The notes: generated from the sequence alone by a model not told the origin. 42,147 nucleotides of DNA from CAYXDO01 sp964463485 (GCA_964463485.1 CAYXDO010000094.1:1-42147), one strand, 5' to 3'; positions 32,639 through 41,933 are shown, counted from the first letter of the stretch. Made by a program: numbers and translations.

Positions 32639-33250
32639 ATGACCGAGACCAGCTCAGGGACCGCGAGTAAGGCCTACTCCGCGGAGGACGCGGACTACGT
32701 TCGCCGCCATCGAAAGGTGGGCCATGACCTCCACCAAGACGCGGCCATGGGCGAGCTCAACATCGTCCCCCTGCTCGACATCTTGGTGAACCTCATCATG
32801 TTCTTGCTCGTCAGCCAGGCCACGATGATCTCGCTCGGTGTCATCGACGTGACGGCGCCAAGCTACGCGGCCGCAGGGCCCGGATCGTCGCAAGACGACA
32901 ACCGTCCGCAGCTTCGGCTGACGCTCGGCGTCGCCAAAGAAGGCTTCTACATCGCGGCCTCCGGCGGCGTCCTCGAAGGCGGGGCGCTGCCCACGTCGGT
33001 GGAGGTCACCAAAGATGGAGTCCAGAAGCGGGAGCCGACGATTCCGTTGAAGCCGGACGGCAGCTACGACTACGCGGCGCTTCGTGCGAAGCTGCGCGCC
33101 ATCAAGACCGAGTTCCCTGACGCCAAAGCCGTCTACTTCGCAGCCGATCAGTCGATCCCGTACAACGTCGTGGTGAAGACACTCGACTCTTCTCGAGAAG
33201 ACGCTCGCGGTCCGCTGTTCCCGGCCGTCGCGTTCTCTCGAATCAATTGA
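32639..33250 (+). CDS. TolR/ExbD-family protein (first copy)
   Basis: 203 residues: a 40-residue cytoplasmic N-terminus, one transmembrane helix (about 43-60) with the proton-carrying Asp47 in LNIVPLLDILVNLIMFLLV, and a periplasmic domain. The periplasmic part is longer than in classical ExbD and includes a Gly/Ser/Asp linker (PGSSQDDNRPQ). It follows the TolQ-like gene by seven bases. Together they should form an ion-driven stator-like complex. Confidence 0.86.
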   Translation: MTETSSGTASKAYSAEDADYVRRHRKVGHDLHQDAAMGELNIVPLLDILVNLIMFLLVSQATMISLGVIDVTAPSYAAAGPGSSQDDNRPQLRLTLGVAKEGFYIAASGGVLEGGALPTSVEVTKDGVQKREPTIPLKPDGSYDYAALRAKLRAIKTEFPDAKAVYFAADQSIPYNVVVKTLDSSREDARGPLFPAVAFSRIN

Positions 33251-33258
33251 GGACCGAC

Positions 33259-33837
33259 GTGACGCAATCGACCTCGACCTACACGGGTACGCAGAACCCG
33301 AAACAGGACGCGATGTACGACGCTACGCGGAAGCGGCGTCGATCCGTGCGCAAGCGACACGGTCTGCCCGAGATCGGCGACCTCAACATCACGCCGATGC
33401 TCGACATGATGACGATCCTCCTCGTCTTCTTGCTCAAGAACTACTCGGTGCAGACGTCCGACATCAACGTCGCGAACCTGGTCCTGCCGCACTCCACCAC
33501 GCAGCTCGAGGTCGAAGAGGCGCTGCAGTTGATCATCACGAAGGACGCCATCCTCGTCGACCAGAAGCTCGTCACGCGGCTCGAGAATGGCGACGTCGCG
33601 TCGTCCGACTTGGCCGAAGGGCCTGGGGGCTTCTTGATCTCGCCTCTCTACGAGGCGCTCGACGCTCGCGCTCAGCACTTCAAGCAGATCGAGAAGTACG
33701 GTGGCACACAGTTCCTCGGACGGATCGCGATCATCGCGGACCAGACCCTGCCCTATTCCGTCTTGTTTCGAATCTTGTACACGTGCGGTCGCGCAGAGTT
33801 CGGCAACTTCAAGCTGTTCGTTCAGCGCACTGCCTGA
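33259..33837 (+). CDS. TolR/ExbD-family protein (second copy)
   Basis: 192 residues, with a very basic N-terminus (RKRRRSVRKRH), a single helix (about 43-60) bearing Asp49 in LNITPMLDMMTILLVFLL, and a periplasmic domain ending in DQTLPYSVLFRILYTCGRAE. I chose the GTG at 33259 for its GAGG six bases upstream; a TTG at 33247 overlapping the previous stop would add four residues. It clearly differs from the first TolR-like protein, so the channel may contain a heterodimer. cmk starts three bases after the stop. Confidence 0.86.
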   Translation: MTQSTSTYTGTQNPKQDAMYDATRKRRRSVRKRHGLPEIGDLNITPMLDMMTILLVFLLKNYSVQTSDINVANLVLPHSTTQLEVEEALQLIITKDAILVDQKLVTRLENGDVASSDLAEGPGGFLISPLYEALDARAQHFKQIEKYGGTQFLGRIAIIADQTLPYSVLFRILYTCGRAEFGNFKLFVQRTA

Positions 33838-33840
33838 CGC

Positions 33841-34494
33841 GTGAGCTTCATCCTCGCGATCGATGGCCCCGCCGGCGCAGGCAAGAGCACCGTCGCAAAG
33901 CTGGTAGCTTCCGAGCTAGGGCTGGTTCGCGTAGACACCGGCGCTCTCTATCGTGCGGTCGCCCTTCTGGCCGTGAGACTTGGGCTCACCGATGAAGCCG
34001 AGATCCGAAGGGCCGTGGATCGCGCGCGGGTCGAGCTCCGCGACGATCGCGTGTGGATCGACGAAGAGGACGTGAGCGAGCTCATTCGAACTCCCGAGAT
34101 CTCCAAGCGGTCGAGCGAAGTCTCGGCGCTCCCGGCGGTCCGCGAAGCCCTGCTGGAAGTGCAGCGCGCTGCCGCGCGCCAACAGCCCAAGGGCGCCGTG
34201 CTCGAGGGCCGCGATATCGGCACCGTCGTGTTTCCCGACGCAGACCTGAAGATCTTCCTCACTGCGTCCGATGAAGTGCGCGCAGAGAGGCGCAGCGCCG
34301 AGCTGATCGCCAAGGGATCGCCGCAGGATCCTTCCGAGGTCCTCCGGGAGATGCAGGACCGAGACGCTCGAGATAGAGGCCGCGCGACCGCGCCGCTCGT
34401 TCGCGCCAAAGATGCGGTCCTGGTGGATACGACCCACCGCGACCTCGAATCGATCGTGTCCGAGATCTCCGCGCTGGCCCGGCCGAGGCTTTGA
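33841..34494 (+). CDS. cmk: Cytidylate kinase
   Basis: Cmk phosphorylates CMP and dCMP. The 217-residue protein has the P-loop GPAGAGKST (9-17), VDTGALYRAVA, VLEGRDIGTVVFPDADLKIFL and the DRGRATAPL loop, all diagnostic. GTG start three bases after the tolR-like stop, so it is probably part of that operon. Confidence 0.95.
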   Translation: MSFILAIDGPAGAGKSTVAKLVASELGLVRVDTGALYRAVALLAVRLGLTDEAEIRRAVDRARVELRDDRVWIDEEDVSELIRTPEISKRSSEVSALPAVREALLEVQRAAARQQPKGAVLEGRDIGTVVFPDADLKIFLTASDEVRAERRSAELIAKGSPQDPSEVLREMQDRDARDRGRATAPLVRAKDAVLVDTTHRDLESIVSEISALARPRL

Positions 34495-34531
34495 TCGATC
34501 CGGTTCCTGATTCGAACTAGACTCTCCGCGA

Positions 34532-35839
34532 GTGTTCCCGCCCGATCCTTACGAGCCGCGGGTCGTGACTTGGCTGCGGAACCCGGGCGTTCGGGCGACG
34601 AGCATCCTCTTGCTCCTGTGGGTCTTCACGGCCGCGACGCTGCTCGTCTTTCACCGAGTGCTCCTGCCGTTCGGCCTCGCGGTGCTCATCGCCTTCATCA
34701 TCGAGCCCTTCGTCGAGACGCTCACCAATCGCCCGGTAGCAGGCCGCGCCGTCCCTCGAATCGTCGCGGTGTTGCTCATCTACGCGACGCTGGGCCTAGC
34801 CGCCTACCTCCTTGGTGCGCGAGCCATTCCGTTGATCGGCGCGGAGATCGCACGGCTGGGATCCGAGAGCGCCGCCATCGTGACCGGCATCCGCGCCAAG
34901 TCGAGCGCCCTGTTCGACGCCACGACCGCGCTCAGCGCGCGCTTCGGTCTCGAGATCTCCCGCGACGACGTACAGAGCTTCTTGTCGGACAACGTCGCCT
35001 CCGCGCTCGACGAGATCCGCCATGATACGAGCCGAATCGTAGGCTTCGGCCGCGACTTCGTCGCCTCCACGTTCAAAGGGGTCATGGGCACCTTCCTCGT
35101 GCTGATGCTCACCGCCTTCCTCTCGGTCGATCGTGTGCGCATCGAACGGTACGCGCGTTCGATGGTCCCCGCCGACTACGTCGAAAGCTATGGAGCCATC
35201 CTCAAGGGCATCAGCGTGAGCCTCGCGGGCGTCGTGCGCGGACAGCTCCTCATCTGCCTCACGAACGGGACGCTCACGTTCATCGGGCTGTGGACGTTCG
35301 ACGTTCGCTTTCCTTTCCTACTGGGACTAGTTGCATCGGTGTTTTCTCTCGTGCCGATCTTCGGTTCGATCATCTCGACGATTCCGATCGTGGTCTTCGC
35401 GCTCACGGACTCGTTGGCGAAAGGGATCTTTGCGTTGCTCTGGATCATCGTCATCCACTTGGTGGAGGCGAACCTCCTGAACCCGAAGATCATGGGCGAC
35501 GCCGCGAAGATCCACCCGGTGATCGTCGTGTTCGTCTTGATGGTTGGAGAACAAACGGCCGGGCTGATCGGCGCGCTGTTCGCCGTCCCGGTGGCCTCCG
35601 TGATTCTGACGGTGTTCAAGTTCTTGCACGGGCGTGCCTTGAATGCGCAGGAGCTCGCGCGTTCCGACCAGGCTCCTTTGGATGAGCTGGAGAGCTCTGA
35701 TCCAGTGCAAGCCGGGCCTGTGAGCACGCTCGACCCGCAGGCCGGCGACGAACCGGCCGACGAACCGGCCGGCGACGAGCAGATCGACGAGGAGCCTGCG
35801 CCCGAGTTTTCGACGGCGGAGGAACAGCCGAGAACATGA
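34532..35839 (+). CDS. AI-2E-family (PerM/YdiK) membrane transporter
   Basis: 435 residues with about eight hydrophobic segments: two N-terminal helices (ILLLLWVFTAATLLVF; LLPFGLAVLIAFIIEPFVE), a charged loop, and a C-terminal bundle with FLLGLVASVFSLVPIFGSII and NPKIMGDAAKIHPVIVVFVL, the hallmark of UPF0118/AI-2E transporters. Members export diverse solutes and some act as Na/H antiporters; AI-2 export is not implied by the name. The C-terminal 60 residues are an acidic Asp/Glu/Pro tail, unusual for the family. GTG start; the next gene overlaps by ATGA. Confidence 0.87.
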   Translation: MFPPDPYEPRVVTWLRNPGVRATSILLLLWVFTAATLLVFHRVLLPFGLAVLIAFIIEPFVETLTNRPVAGRAVPRIVAVLLIYATLGLAAYLLGARAIPLIGAEIARLGSESAAIVTGIRAKSSALFDATTALSARFGLEISRDDVQSFLSDNVASALDEIRHDTSRIVGFGRDFVASTFKGVMGTFLVLMLTAFLSVDRVRIERYARSMVPADYVESYGAILKGISVSLAGVVRGQLLICLTNGTLTFIGLWTFDVRFPFLLGLVASVFSLVPIFGSIISTIPIVVFALTDSLAKGIFALLWIIVIHLVEANLLNPKIMGDAAKIHPVIVVFVLMVGEQTAGLIGALFAVPVASVILTVFKFLHGRALNAQELARSDQAPLDELESSDPVQAGPVSTLDPQAGDEPADEPAGDEQIDEEPAPEFSTAEEQPRT

Positions 35840-37173
35840 GCTCGCGACGGTTCCTTTGGATCTCGTCGCTCCTCGCGTGCGGAGCTCCGCCCGGCCCGAC
35901 CTTCGAAGTCCCACCGGTGATCGAGCTATTCGAAGCGAGGCCGTTCGAGGTGGAGCCCGGGGGAACGGCGACGATCCACTGGCGGGTGACGGGCGCGAAC
36001 GAGGTCGGCATCACGGGCATCGCCGATCGACTTGCGGCCGAAGGGACCCACGCGCTCCGCGTCGAACGATCCTCCGAGCTCGAGCTGATCGCGGCCAACG
36101 GAGCGGGTGAGCGGCGGGCGAAGACCAGCGTCACGGTGTCTTCGACCGTGGCGATCCGACTCCGATGGTTCGAAGCTCTGCCGCGGGTGGTGGTCGCGAA
36201 CGAACCCGTCGACATCACGTGGAACGTCGAGGGCGCTTCCTACGTCTCGATCCGAACGACGTCGGGCGAGGTGGTGTACCGCGGCGGGCGCACGAGCTCG
36301 TTCACGACGATCCGGCCGCTCGAGGACACGACGGTCGAGCTCTTGGCCGACGGCCCTGGCGGTCCGATTCGCGCGACCCGCGATGTGATCGTCGGACTTC
36401 GCCCGGGCGTGACGCTGCTCTCGATAGAGCCGCTCGTGATCTCTCGAACGGAGTCCGCCGAAATCACGTGGAGCACCTTCAGCGCCAGGCAAGCGCGCCT
36501 GATCTCGACTTCGACGACGGGCTTCGTGGAGGAGCTCTCGCGCGCGCTCGAGGGTCGAATCATGCTGTCTGGCGAGCGAGGGACGCGGCAGATCTCCGTC
36601 GTCGCTTCGGGGCCCCGGGGCGAGCACCGAAACGACGGCGTACTGACGGTGCGGGCTCCTCGAGCCGCGAAGATCCTCGGCGTCCACGCGATCGGGCCGC
36701 TTCAGAACGGGCCCGGAGGCAACGTCCCGATACACGTGTCGACGCGACACGCCCGTCGGATCACGATCACCGCCGCTCGAACGTACGAGCCCGAGCTGAC
36801 GAGCTCGTACACTTTGGTCGATATCCCAGAGGTCATTGGCGACGAGCTTCGAGTGCTCGTCGAGGCCTTCGGCGAGCTCGGATCGGTTCCCGATCGCGCG
36901 GAGCTGGTCGTACCGATCGACCGAGCGCTTCCCGCTATCCACGGCCTGAGCGTGGAGGAAGGCTCGTTCCCCGGAGAGCTAGAGGTTCGGATCGAGGCGA
37001 CCGGCGCCTCGACGTTCTTCTGGGGCACGGGTCCCTTCGAGCACGAACCGGTGGCCGTTGGAGACCTCCCCGGCGGAACCGGGCGCATCTACGTGCCTGA
37101 GCGTCCGATGCTCCTGTGGGTGTTGGCGCAAGGGCTCCTGAGCGACACGTTTCGGTGGGTGCTCGTTCGATGA
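35836..37173 (+). CDS. Lipoprotein with tandem Ig-like domains
   Basis: 445 residues. A short signal ends LLAC (Cys15). The mature part repeats a beta-sandwich pattern: GGTATIHWRVTGANEVGITG (about 42-61), NEPVDITWNVEGASYVSI (about 121-138), and TESAEITWSTFSARQARLIS (about 208-227), then less regular copies. This is the look of bacterial Ig-like modules, which serve as binding or spacer domains on the surface. No enzyme motif is seen. Its ATG overlaps the stop of the permease gene, so the two are translationally coupled. Confidence 0.75.
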   Translation: MSSRRFLWISSLLACGAPPGPTFEVPPVIELFEARPFEVEPGGTATIHWRVTGANEVGITGIADRLAAEGTHALRVERSSELELIAANGAGERRAKTSVTVSSTVAIRLRWFEALPRVVVANEPVDITWNVEGASYVSIRTTSGEVVYRGGRTSSFTTIRPLEDTTVELLADGPGGPIRATRDVIVGLRPGVTLLSIEPLVISRTESAEITWSTFSARQARLISTSTTGFVEELSRALEGRIMLSGERGTRQISVVASGPRGEHRNDGVLTVRAPRAAKILGVHAIGPLQNGPGGNVPIHVSTRHARRITITAARTYEPELTSSYTLVDIPEVIGDELRVLVEAFGELGSVPDRAELVVPIDRALPAIHGLSVEEGSFPGELEVRIEATGASTFFWGTGPFEHEPVAVGDLPGGTGRIYVPERPMLLWVLAQGLLSDTFRWVLVR

Positions 37174-37213
37174 CGGGTGGAAGCGTGAGCGGGATCGGCT
37201 ATGCTGCGCCCGC

Positions 37214-37645
37214 TTGATCTCGACGCTCGAGCGCGTCCTTTTCCTGAAGTCCATCGACCTCTTCCGCGAGATGCCGAGTGAAGAGCTCGTGCGGGTGGCG
37301 CAGATCGCCACCGAGGTCACCTTCGAGCCCCCAGCGTTGCTCATGCGCGAAGGGGAGATCGGCGACTCCCTGTATCTGCTGGTGGCGGGCCGCGTCGCAG
37401 TCGAGAAGAACGGTGTCCGCGTCGCGGAGATCGCCAGAAAGGAGTGCGTCGGGGAGATGGCGATGCTCGATTCGGAGCCCCGCAGCGCAACGGTTCGCGC
37501 GCTCGAGCCAGTGACGGCGCTATGCATTTCCCGAGACGACTTCTGCGCGTTGCTCGACGAGAGCGGAGAGATCGCGCGCGGAGTCATCAAGGTCCTGACG
37601 CGTCGACTGAGAGTACAGGGTCGCCCAGCGGCCGCGCGATCCTGA
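37214..37645 (+). CDS. Stand-alone cyclic-nucleotide-binding domain protein
   Basis: 143 residues forming a single CNB (CAP_ED) domain: FLKSIDLFREMPSEELVRVA, GEIGDSLYLLVAGRVAVEKN, and the phosphate-binding cassette VGEMAMLDSEPRSATVRAL, which keeps Gly-Glu and Arg-Ser-Ala. No HTH, kinase or channel domain is attached. It may act as a small cyclic-nucleotide sensor working with a partner protein. The start is a TTG (37214), chosen because it gives the usual family beginning; the ribosome site is weak. It lies between two secreted lipoprotein genes. Confidence 0.8.
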   Translation: MISTLERVLFLKSIDLFREMPSEELVRVAQIATEVTFEPPALLMREGEIGDSLYLLVAGRVAVEKNGVRVAEIARKECVGEMAMLDSEPRSATVRALEPVTALCISRDDFCALLDESGEIARGVIKVLTRRLRVQGRPAAARS

Positions 37646-37731
37646 GTCTTCCTTTGGTTCTGTCGGCCGCGCTCTGACCTACGACAGCGATCGGTCTTCT
37701 GGTCTCGCCATCCATCTGCCAAGCTCGATGG

Positions 37732-39723
37732 GTGTGCCCTTCGCGTGTCTCGTGGGCCGCGCTCATCCTGTTGGCGGGCGCGTGCGACTGCGACGGCACC
37801 GGGCTCTCGAGCGGAGCCTCTTCGCTTCGAGCGAGCACCGCGGTGCTCGACTTCGGAAGTGTCTACGTCGGCGCAGAACGACAGCTCACCTTCGACCTCA
37901 CGGCTCCCGGCGAGCTTCCCGTGCACTACCAAACCGAGCTCGACGGAGACGTGTTCGGTTATCTGCTCGGACCCGCCGTCGGCACCGTGCCTGCGAGCGG
38001 TGGCGTCGAGATCATCGCGCTGTTCAGACCCGGCGCCGTCGGGCCCGCGAACGGTCGAGCCGTCTTCGCGTCTGACGCTTCCGACGGGTCGACGGTCGTG
38101 GTGGAGCTCATTGGTACGGGCGCGCCCGCGCCCGACTGTGAAGACGGAAACGGCTGCACGACCGACACCTTCGATCCCAGCGCCGGCCGATGTATCCACC
38201 GCGCCGAACCCTTCTCCTGTCAGGACTTCAGCGCGTGCACGAGCAACGACGTCTGCGTGGAGGGAGAGTGTCTGGGAGAGAGCGTCTCTTGCGACGACGA
38301 CGATCCGTGTACGGACGACTTCTGCGACCTTCGAAGCGGGTGCGTGTTTCAGCTGGTCGGCCGCTGCGACGACGCGAATCCGTGCACCGCGGACATCTGC
38401 ACGGCCAACGAGGGATGCGAGCACGCCGACCTCGCCGATGGCACGCCCTGCGACGACTTCGTCCCGTGCACTTTCGGCGACATCTGCTTCGCGGGGTCGT
38501 GTATCGGCGTGAACGTCGACGACGGGACCGTTTGTGACGATCACGATCCTTGCTCGAAGAACGATCAGTGCCTGAGCGGCGTCTGCAGGGACCCGGACTA
38601 CGAGCCAAAGGCACCAGGTGAGCTCAAGTTTTCGACGCGCGTGGGGCCGCTTTCGTTCGGCGCACCCACGAACCCGCTCGTCGACCGCGATGGCACGACG
38701 TGGATGGGCACAAGTCTCGGGTTCGTAGGTGTAGACCAGTGCGGCGACATCGTACGGACCGCGACGATCGGGACGCCCACGTGGGGCGCGGCGATCCTCT
38801 TCCCGGGCGCGGTGAGCGTACCGGTCGAGAACCGACTGCTCGAGGTCACTCTGGAAGATGGCATCGTGCAGCGCGATCTCGAGCTCACGGTCGGCTTCCC
38901 TCCTGCACCTGCTACGGCCACGGTGTCGGCGCTCGTGTTCGATCTCGCAGCCCGCAGCTCGGGAGTGATCTTGGCGTCGATCGGCCGAAGGGTCGTATCG
39001 CAGTCGACGAGGATCGAGGGGGCGATCATGGAGGTGGATTCGAGCGGAGTGGTCACGCGCTTCATCGACCTCGGACCGTCGGTCGCGCGGCGTTTGCTGG
39101 TCGATCGAGACGAATCGATCGTCGCGTTGTTGAGCTCGTCTTTTGATGATCGACCCGAGCGCGTGGCGCGTTTTGGAATCGACGGCGTGGCTTCTTCGAC
39201 GTGGTCCACGAACGAGGCCCGCGGCCCGACTCACCTGGCACTCGACGGGCAAGGCCGCACGCTCTGGAGCGACGGGCTCGTCGCGATCGATCGTCATGGC
39301 TCGATCGAGCGATGGATCGCGAGAACAGTGATCGTCGGCGGGCCTGTCGTCGGAACGCGCGCTGCGTACCTCGTCGACGATTCGGGTCGACTGTCGTCGA
39401 CGTCGTCTACGGGCGTCTCGGTTTGGTCGCTGGCTCTGCCAGACGGCGCGTCTGGAACGCCTGCGATCGATGCCCAAGAAAATGTGTTCGTGGTGGGCCG
39501 CGGCGCGCTCCAAGGCGTCGCACAATCCGGAGACCTCGTGATGCGGCTCCCGGTCCCGGTGATCCCCGCGGACGGGGAGCGTCCGGCCGTCACGCTCACA
39601 CAGAATTCGATCATCGTCTTCGCCGCCGACGCGCACGTCGTCGGCGTACAGTGGAGCGTAGGGCTGTCGGGCTCGGTATGGCCACGTTCAAGACGGGACA
39701 ATCTCGGCACAGCACACCGATGA
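37732..39723 (+). CDS. Large lipoprotein: HYDIN-like domain, Cys-rich repeats, propeller (copy A)
   Basis: 663 residues, GTG start. A signal ends LAGAC (Cys18). Residues about 35-130 form an ASPM/SPD2/Hydin-like beta-sandwich (LDFGSVYVGAERQLTFDL). Residues about 136-286 carry Cys-rich repeats with the theme CDDxxPCTxDxC (for example CDDDDPCTDDFC, CDDANPCTADIC). Residues 300-663 look like a PQQ/WD-type propeller with Gly-Asp-Gly turns (VDRDGTTWMG; GDLVMRLPVPVIPADGE). The end, WPRSRRDNLGT, resembles the last blade of many such propellers. It is probably surface-exposed. Coupled to its paralogue by ATGA. Confidence 0.78.
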   Translation: MCPSRVSWAALILLAGACDCDGTGLSSGASSLRASTAVLDFGSVYVGAERQLTFDLTAPGELPVHYQTELDGDVFGYLLGPAVGTVPASGGVEIIALFRPGAVGPANGRAVFASDASDGSTVVVELIGTGAPAPDCEDGNGCTTDTFDPSAGRCIHRAEPFSCQDFSACTSNDVCVEGECLGESVSCDDDDPCTDDFCDLRSGCVFQLVGRCDDANPCTADICTANEGCEHADLADGTPCDDFVPCTFGDICFAGSCIGVNVDDGTVCDDHDPCSKNDQCLSGVCRDPDYEPKAPGELKFSTRVGPLSFGAPTNPLVDRDGTTWMGTSLGFVGVDQCGDIVRTATIGTPTWGAAILFPGAVSVPVENRLLEVTLEDGIVQRDLELTVGFPPAPATATVSALVFDLAARSSGVILASIGRRVVSQSTRIEGAIMEVDSSGVVTRFIDLGPSVARRLLVDRDESIVALLSSSFDDRPERVARFGIDGVASSTWSTNEARGPTHLALDGQGRTLWSDGLVAIDRHGSIERWIARTVIVGGPVVGTRAAYLVDDSGRLSSTSSTGVSVWSLALPDGASGTPAIDAQENVFVVGRGALQGVAQSGDLVMRLPVPVIPADGERPAVTLTQNSIIVFAADAHVVGVQWSVGLSGSVWPRSRRDNLGTAHR

Positions 39724-41933
39724 CCCAATCCTTCGGCAAGAAGGCCGCGTGGCTCGCAGCGGCCGTCGGCATCTCGCTTGGGGCGTGTCACTGCGACGAC
39801 GACGTCGTGAGCGGCCTGAAGAGCGCGCTAGAGGTTCAGCCGCTCGTCGTCGACTTCGGGGACGTGCCACTAGGCGTCAGACGCACGAGCGCGGTCTCCG
39901 TACGAAACGTCGGCGAGTCTCCATTGGTGCTCGCTCGCCCGACGTTCGCAGGCGACTCGGCCTTCATGATCCTCGATCCAATCGACGTCGTGCCCCTTCC
40001 AGCGGCGGCCACGACCGCGGTGCGGATCAACGCCGAGCCCGCTCGAATCGGGACGGCCACCGCGACTCTCTCACTCGTGACCGACGACGCGAGCATCGCG
40101 CCCGTAGAGGTTCGACTCGTCGTCACCGGCGTCGAGCCTCCACCTTGCGACGATCGCAACGTGTGCACGAACGACGCCTTCGACGTGAGCGTAGGCGAGT
40201 GTCGCCACACGTTCGCAGACGGCACGGAGTGCTTTCCGCGAGACCGCTGCGTGATCGACGCGGTGTGCGCTCGCGGCGTCTGCCTCGGCGCGTCCAAGAC
40301 GTGCTCGGACGGGAGCTCTTGCACTCGAGACCTGTGCCGACAGACCGATGGCCTCTGCGTCTTCGCGCCCGACCCTGCCGCGTGCGACGACGAGAACCCA
40401 TGCACCGCAGATAGCTGCGATGACAGCGGGTGCGTTCACGAGGCCCTAGCCAACGGGATTGCGTGCGACGACGACAACCCGTGTACAAACGCCGACACGT
40501 GTTTCAGCGGCGAGTGCCGCGGACGCGGCGTCGCCGACGGTGGCCCCTGCGACGATCAGGACTCCTGCACCATCTCCGACACGTGCCTCGCGGGCTTCTG
40601 CCGCGGTCGATCGATCATCGACGCGACGCCCGAAGGATCAGTGGTCTTCACCTTTCCCCTCGTACCTTGGCCGTCCGCGTTCCTTCATCGCCGAGAAGTC
40701 AGCATGGGCGATGACGGCACGCTGTTCCTCCTCGATCACCTCCCGCTCTTCGACCCGGAACCTGGCCTCACCCACGTCGTCACCACGCTGCGTCAGTGCG
40801 GTACTCCGCACTACGAGTTCTCGTATCGACCGCCCGACTCACACGTGCTCGTCAGCAGCGTGAGGCGGGAAATGCAGCTCGCTCCTGAAGGCGCCCTGCG
40901 GCTCGTCGTCGGGATCCGGCAGCTCGTCGAAAACGGTTTCCTGCCGCAGACGACGACGTATCTCATCGATCCCGAGGGCGCGGTAAAACACGCCCAAATC
41001 CAAGTCCTCGGAGGCGAGACCGGTCGAGCGCTGCTCCCAGATGGTTCGAGCATCTCAGGCGTGATCTGGCCTTTGAACGACGCTCCGACGATCGAAGACA
41101 ACCAACAGAACCTCGTCGTCGTCCGCGAGGACAGCGAAGGCCGCGTGTTGTGGCGTCACGAGCGCACGTCGAGCCTGTGGAGCGAGTTCTTGGGAGTGGC
41201 CGGACCACGGGTGCTGTTCGGGGCGAGTCAGGCGATCGAAGGTCGAACGGTGCTCCAGTTCGGCGCGCTCGACTTCAACACCGGGCAGCCGGTGTGGACG
41301 GTTCCGGTCAGCTCGATCGCAAAAGAGATGGCCTTGTCGACGGAGCTGAACCTGGGCGTCGCCCGAATCGGCGTCACCTTCGCCGACAGCCAGCTCCTCG
41401 GCGTCGAGATCATCGAGGGCCGAGAGGTGTTTCGGTTCCCGAAGTCCGAGAACGCGAAATACGTACCGCGCACCGACCCGGTGATCGCGCCGGACGGACG
41501 CATCCTCGTGCTGATGCAACGCAACGAAGTGGTGGATGAACGATCCGTGTACCCGGTAGGCATCGACTGGGTCGAGCTCGCACCGGACGGAACGCCGCTG
41601 TCGACGACGGAGCTGCCGCTCCCGCCCGACTTCGACCCGTCGCGGCGAGAGGACGACTCATACCCAACGGTCGCCGGCGACGGCGTGGCGTACGTCGGAT
41701 ACGCGCAGAGCCTGTGGGCGATCGAACCAGGCGGCACAATCCGCTGGACGCTCACCTCGACGCTGCCGATCGGCTTCACCGGCACCGTACCGCTGCTGCG
41801 CGACGACGGAGTCATGCTAGTCAGCGAAGGAGACCGTCGAATCCTTGGAGTACGAACGAACGGAGGACAGATGACCGACGCTGGCTGGTCGAGCTTCAGA
41901 CACGACAACCGCCGAACGAACTACACTCCGTAG
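39720..41933 (+). CDS. Large lipoprotein: HYDIN-like domain, Cys-rich repeats, propeller (copy B)
   Basis: 737 residues with the same architecture as the gene before it. The signal ends LGAC (Cys23). The Hydin-like domain (about 38-137; VVDFGDVPLGVRRTSAVSVR) follows, then Cys-rich repeats (about 143-295; CDDENPCTADSC, CDDDNPCTNADTC) and a C-terminal propeller whose last blade ends WSSFRHDNRRTNYTP. The two proteins are clearly paralogous. ATG start overlapping the previous stop (39720-39723). Ligand unknown; calcium binding by the Asp-rich Cys repeats is possible. Confidence 0.78.
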   Translation: MTQSFGKKAAWLAAAVGISLGACHCDDDVVSGLKSALEVQPLVVDFGDVPLGVRRTSAVSVRNVGESPLVLARPTFAGDSAFMILDPIDVVPLPAAATTAVRINAEPARIGTATATLSLVTDDASIAPVEVRLVVTGVEPPPCDDRNVCTNDAFDVSVGECRHTFADGTECFPRDRCVIDAVCARGVCLGASKTCSDGSSCTRDLCRQTDGLCVFAPDPAACDDENPCTADSCDDSGCVHEALANGIACDDDNPCTNADTCFSGECRGRGVADGGPCDDQDSCTISDTCLAGFCRGRSIIDATPEGSVVFTFPLVPWPSAFLHRREVSMGDDGTLFLLDHLPLFDPEPGLTHVVTTLRQCGTPHYEFSYRPPDSHVLVSSVRREMQLAPEGALRLVVGIRQLVENGFLPQTTTYLIDPEGAVKHAQIQVLGGETGRALLPDGSSISGVIWPLNDAPTIEDNQQNLVVVREDSEGRVLWRHERTSSLWSEFLGVAGPRVLFGASQAIEGRTVLQFGALDFNTGQPVWTVPVSSIAKEMALSTELNLGVARIGVTFADSQLLGVEIIEGREVFRFPKSENAKYVPRTDPVIAPDGRILVLMQRNEVVDERSVYPVGIDWVELAPDGTPLSTTELPLPPDFDPSRREDDSYPTVAGDGVAYVGYAQSLWAIEPGGTIRWTLTSTLPIGFTGTVPLLRDDGVMLVSEGDRRILGVRTNGGQMTDAGWSSFRHDNRRTNYTP

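Noticed and set aside
36979..39636. 885-residue minus-strand open frame under the lipoprotein genes
   Set aside because: Low-complexity Arg/Asp/Ala-rich translation with no domain; the plus-strand genes have signals, repeats and coupled starts.
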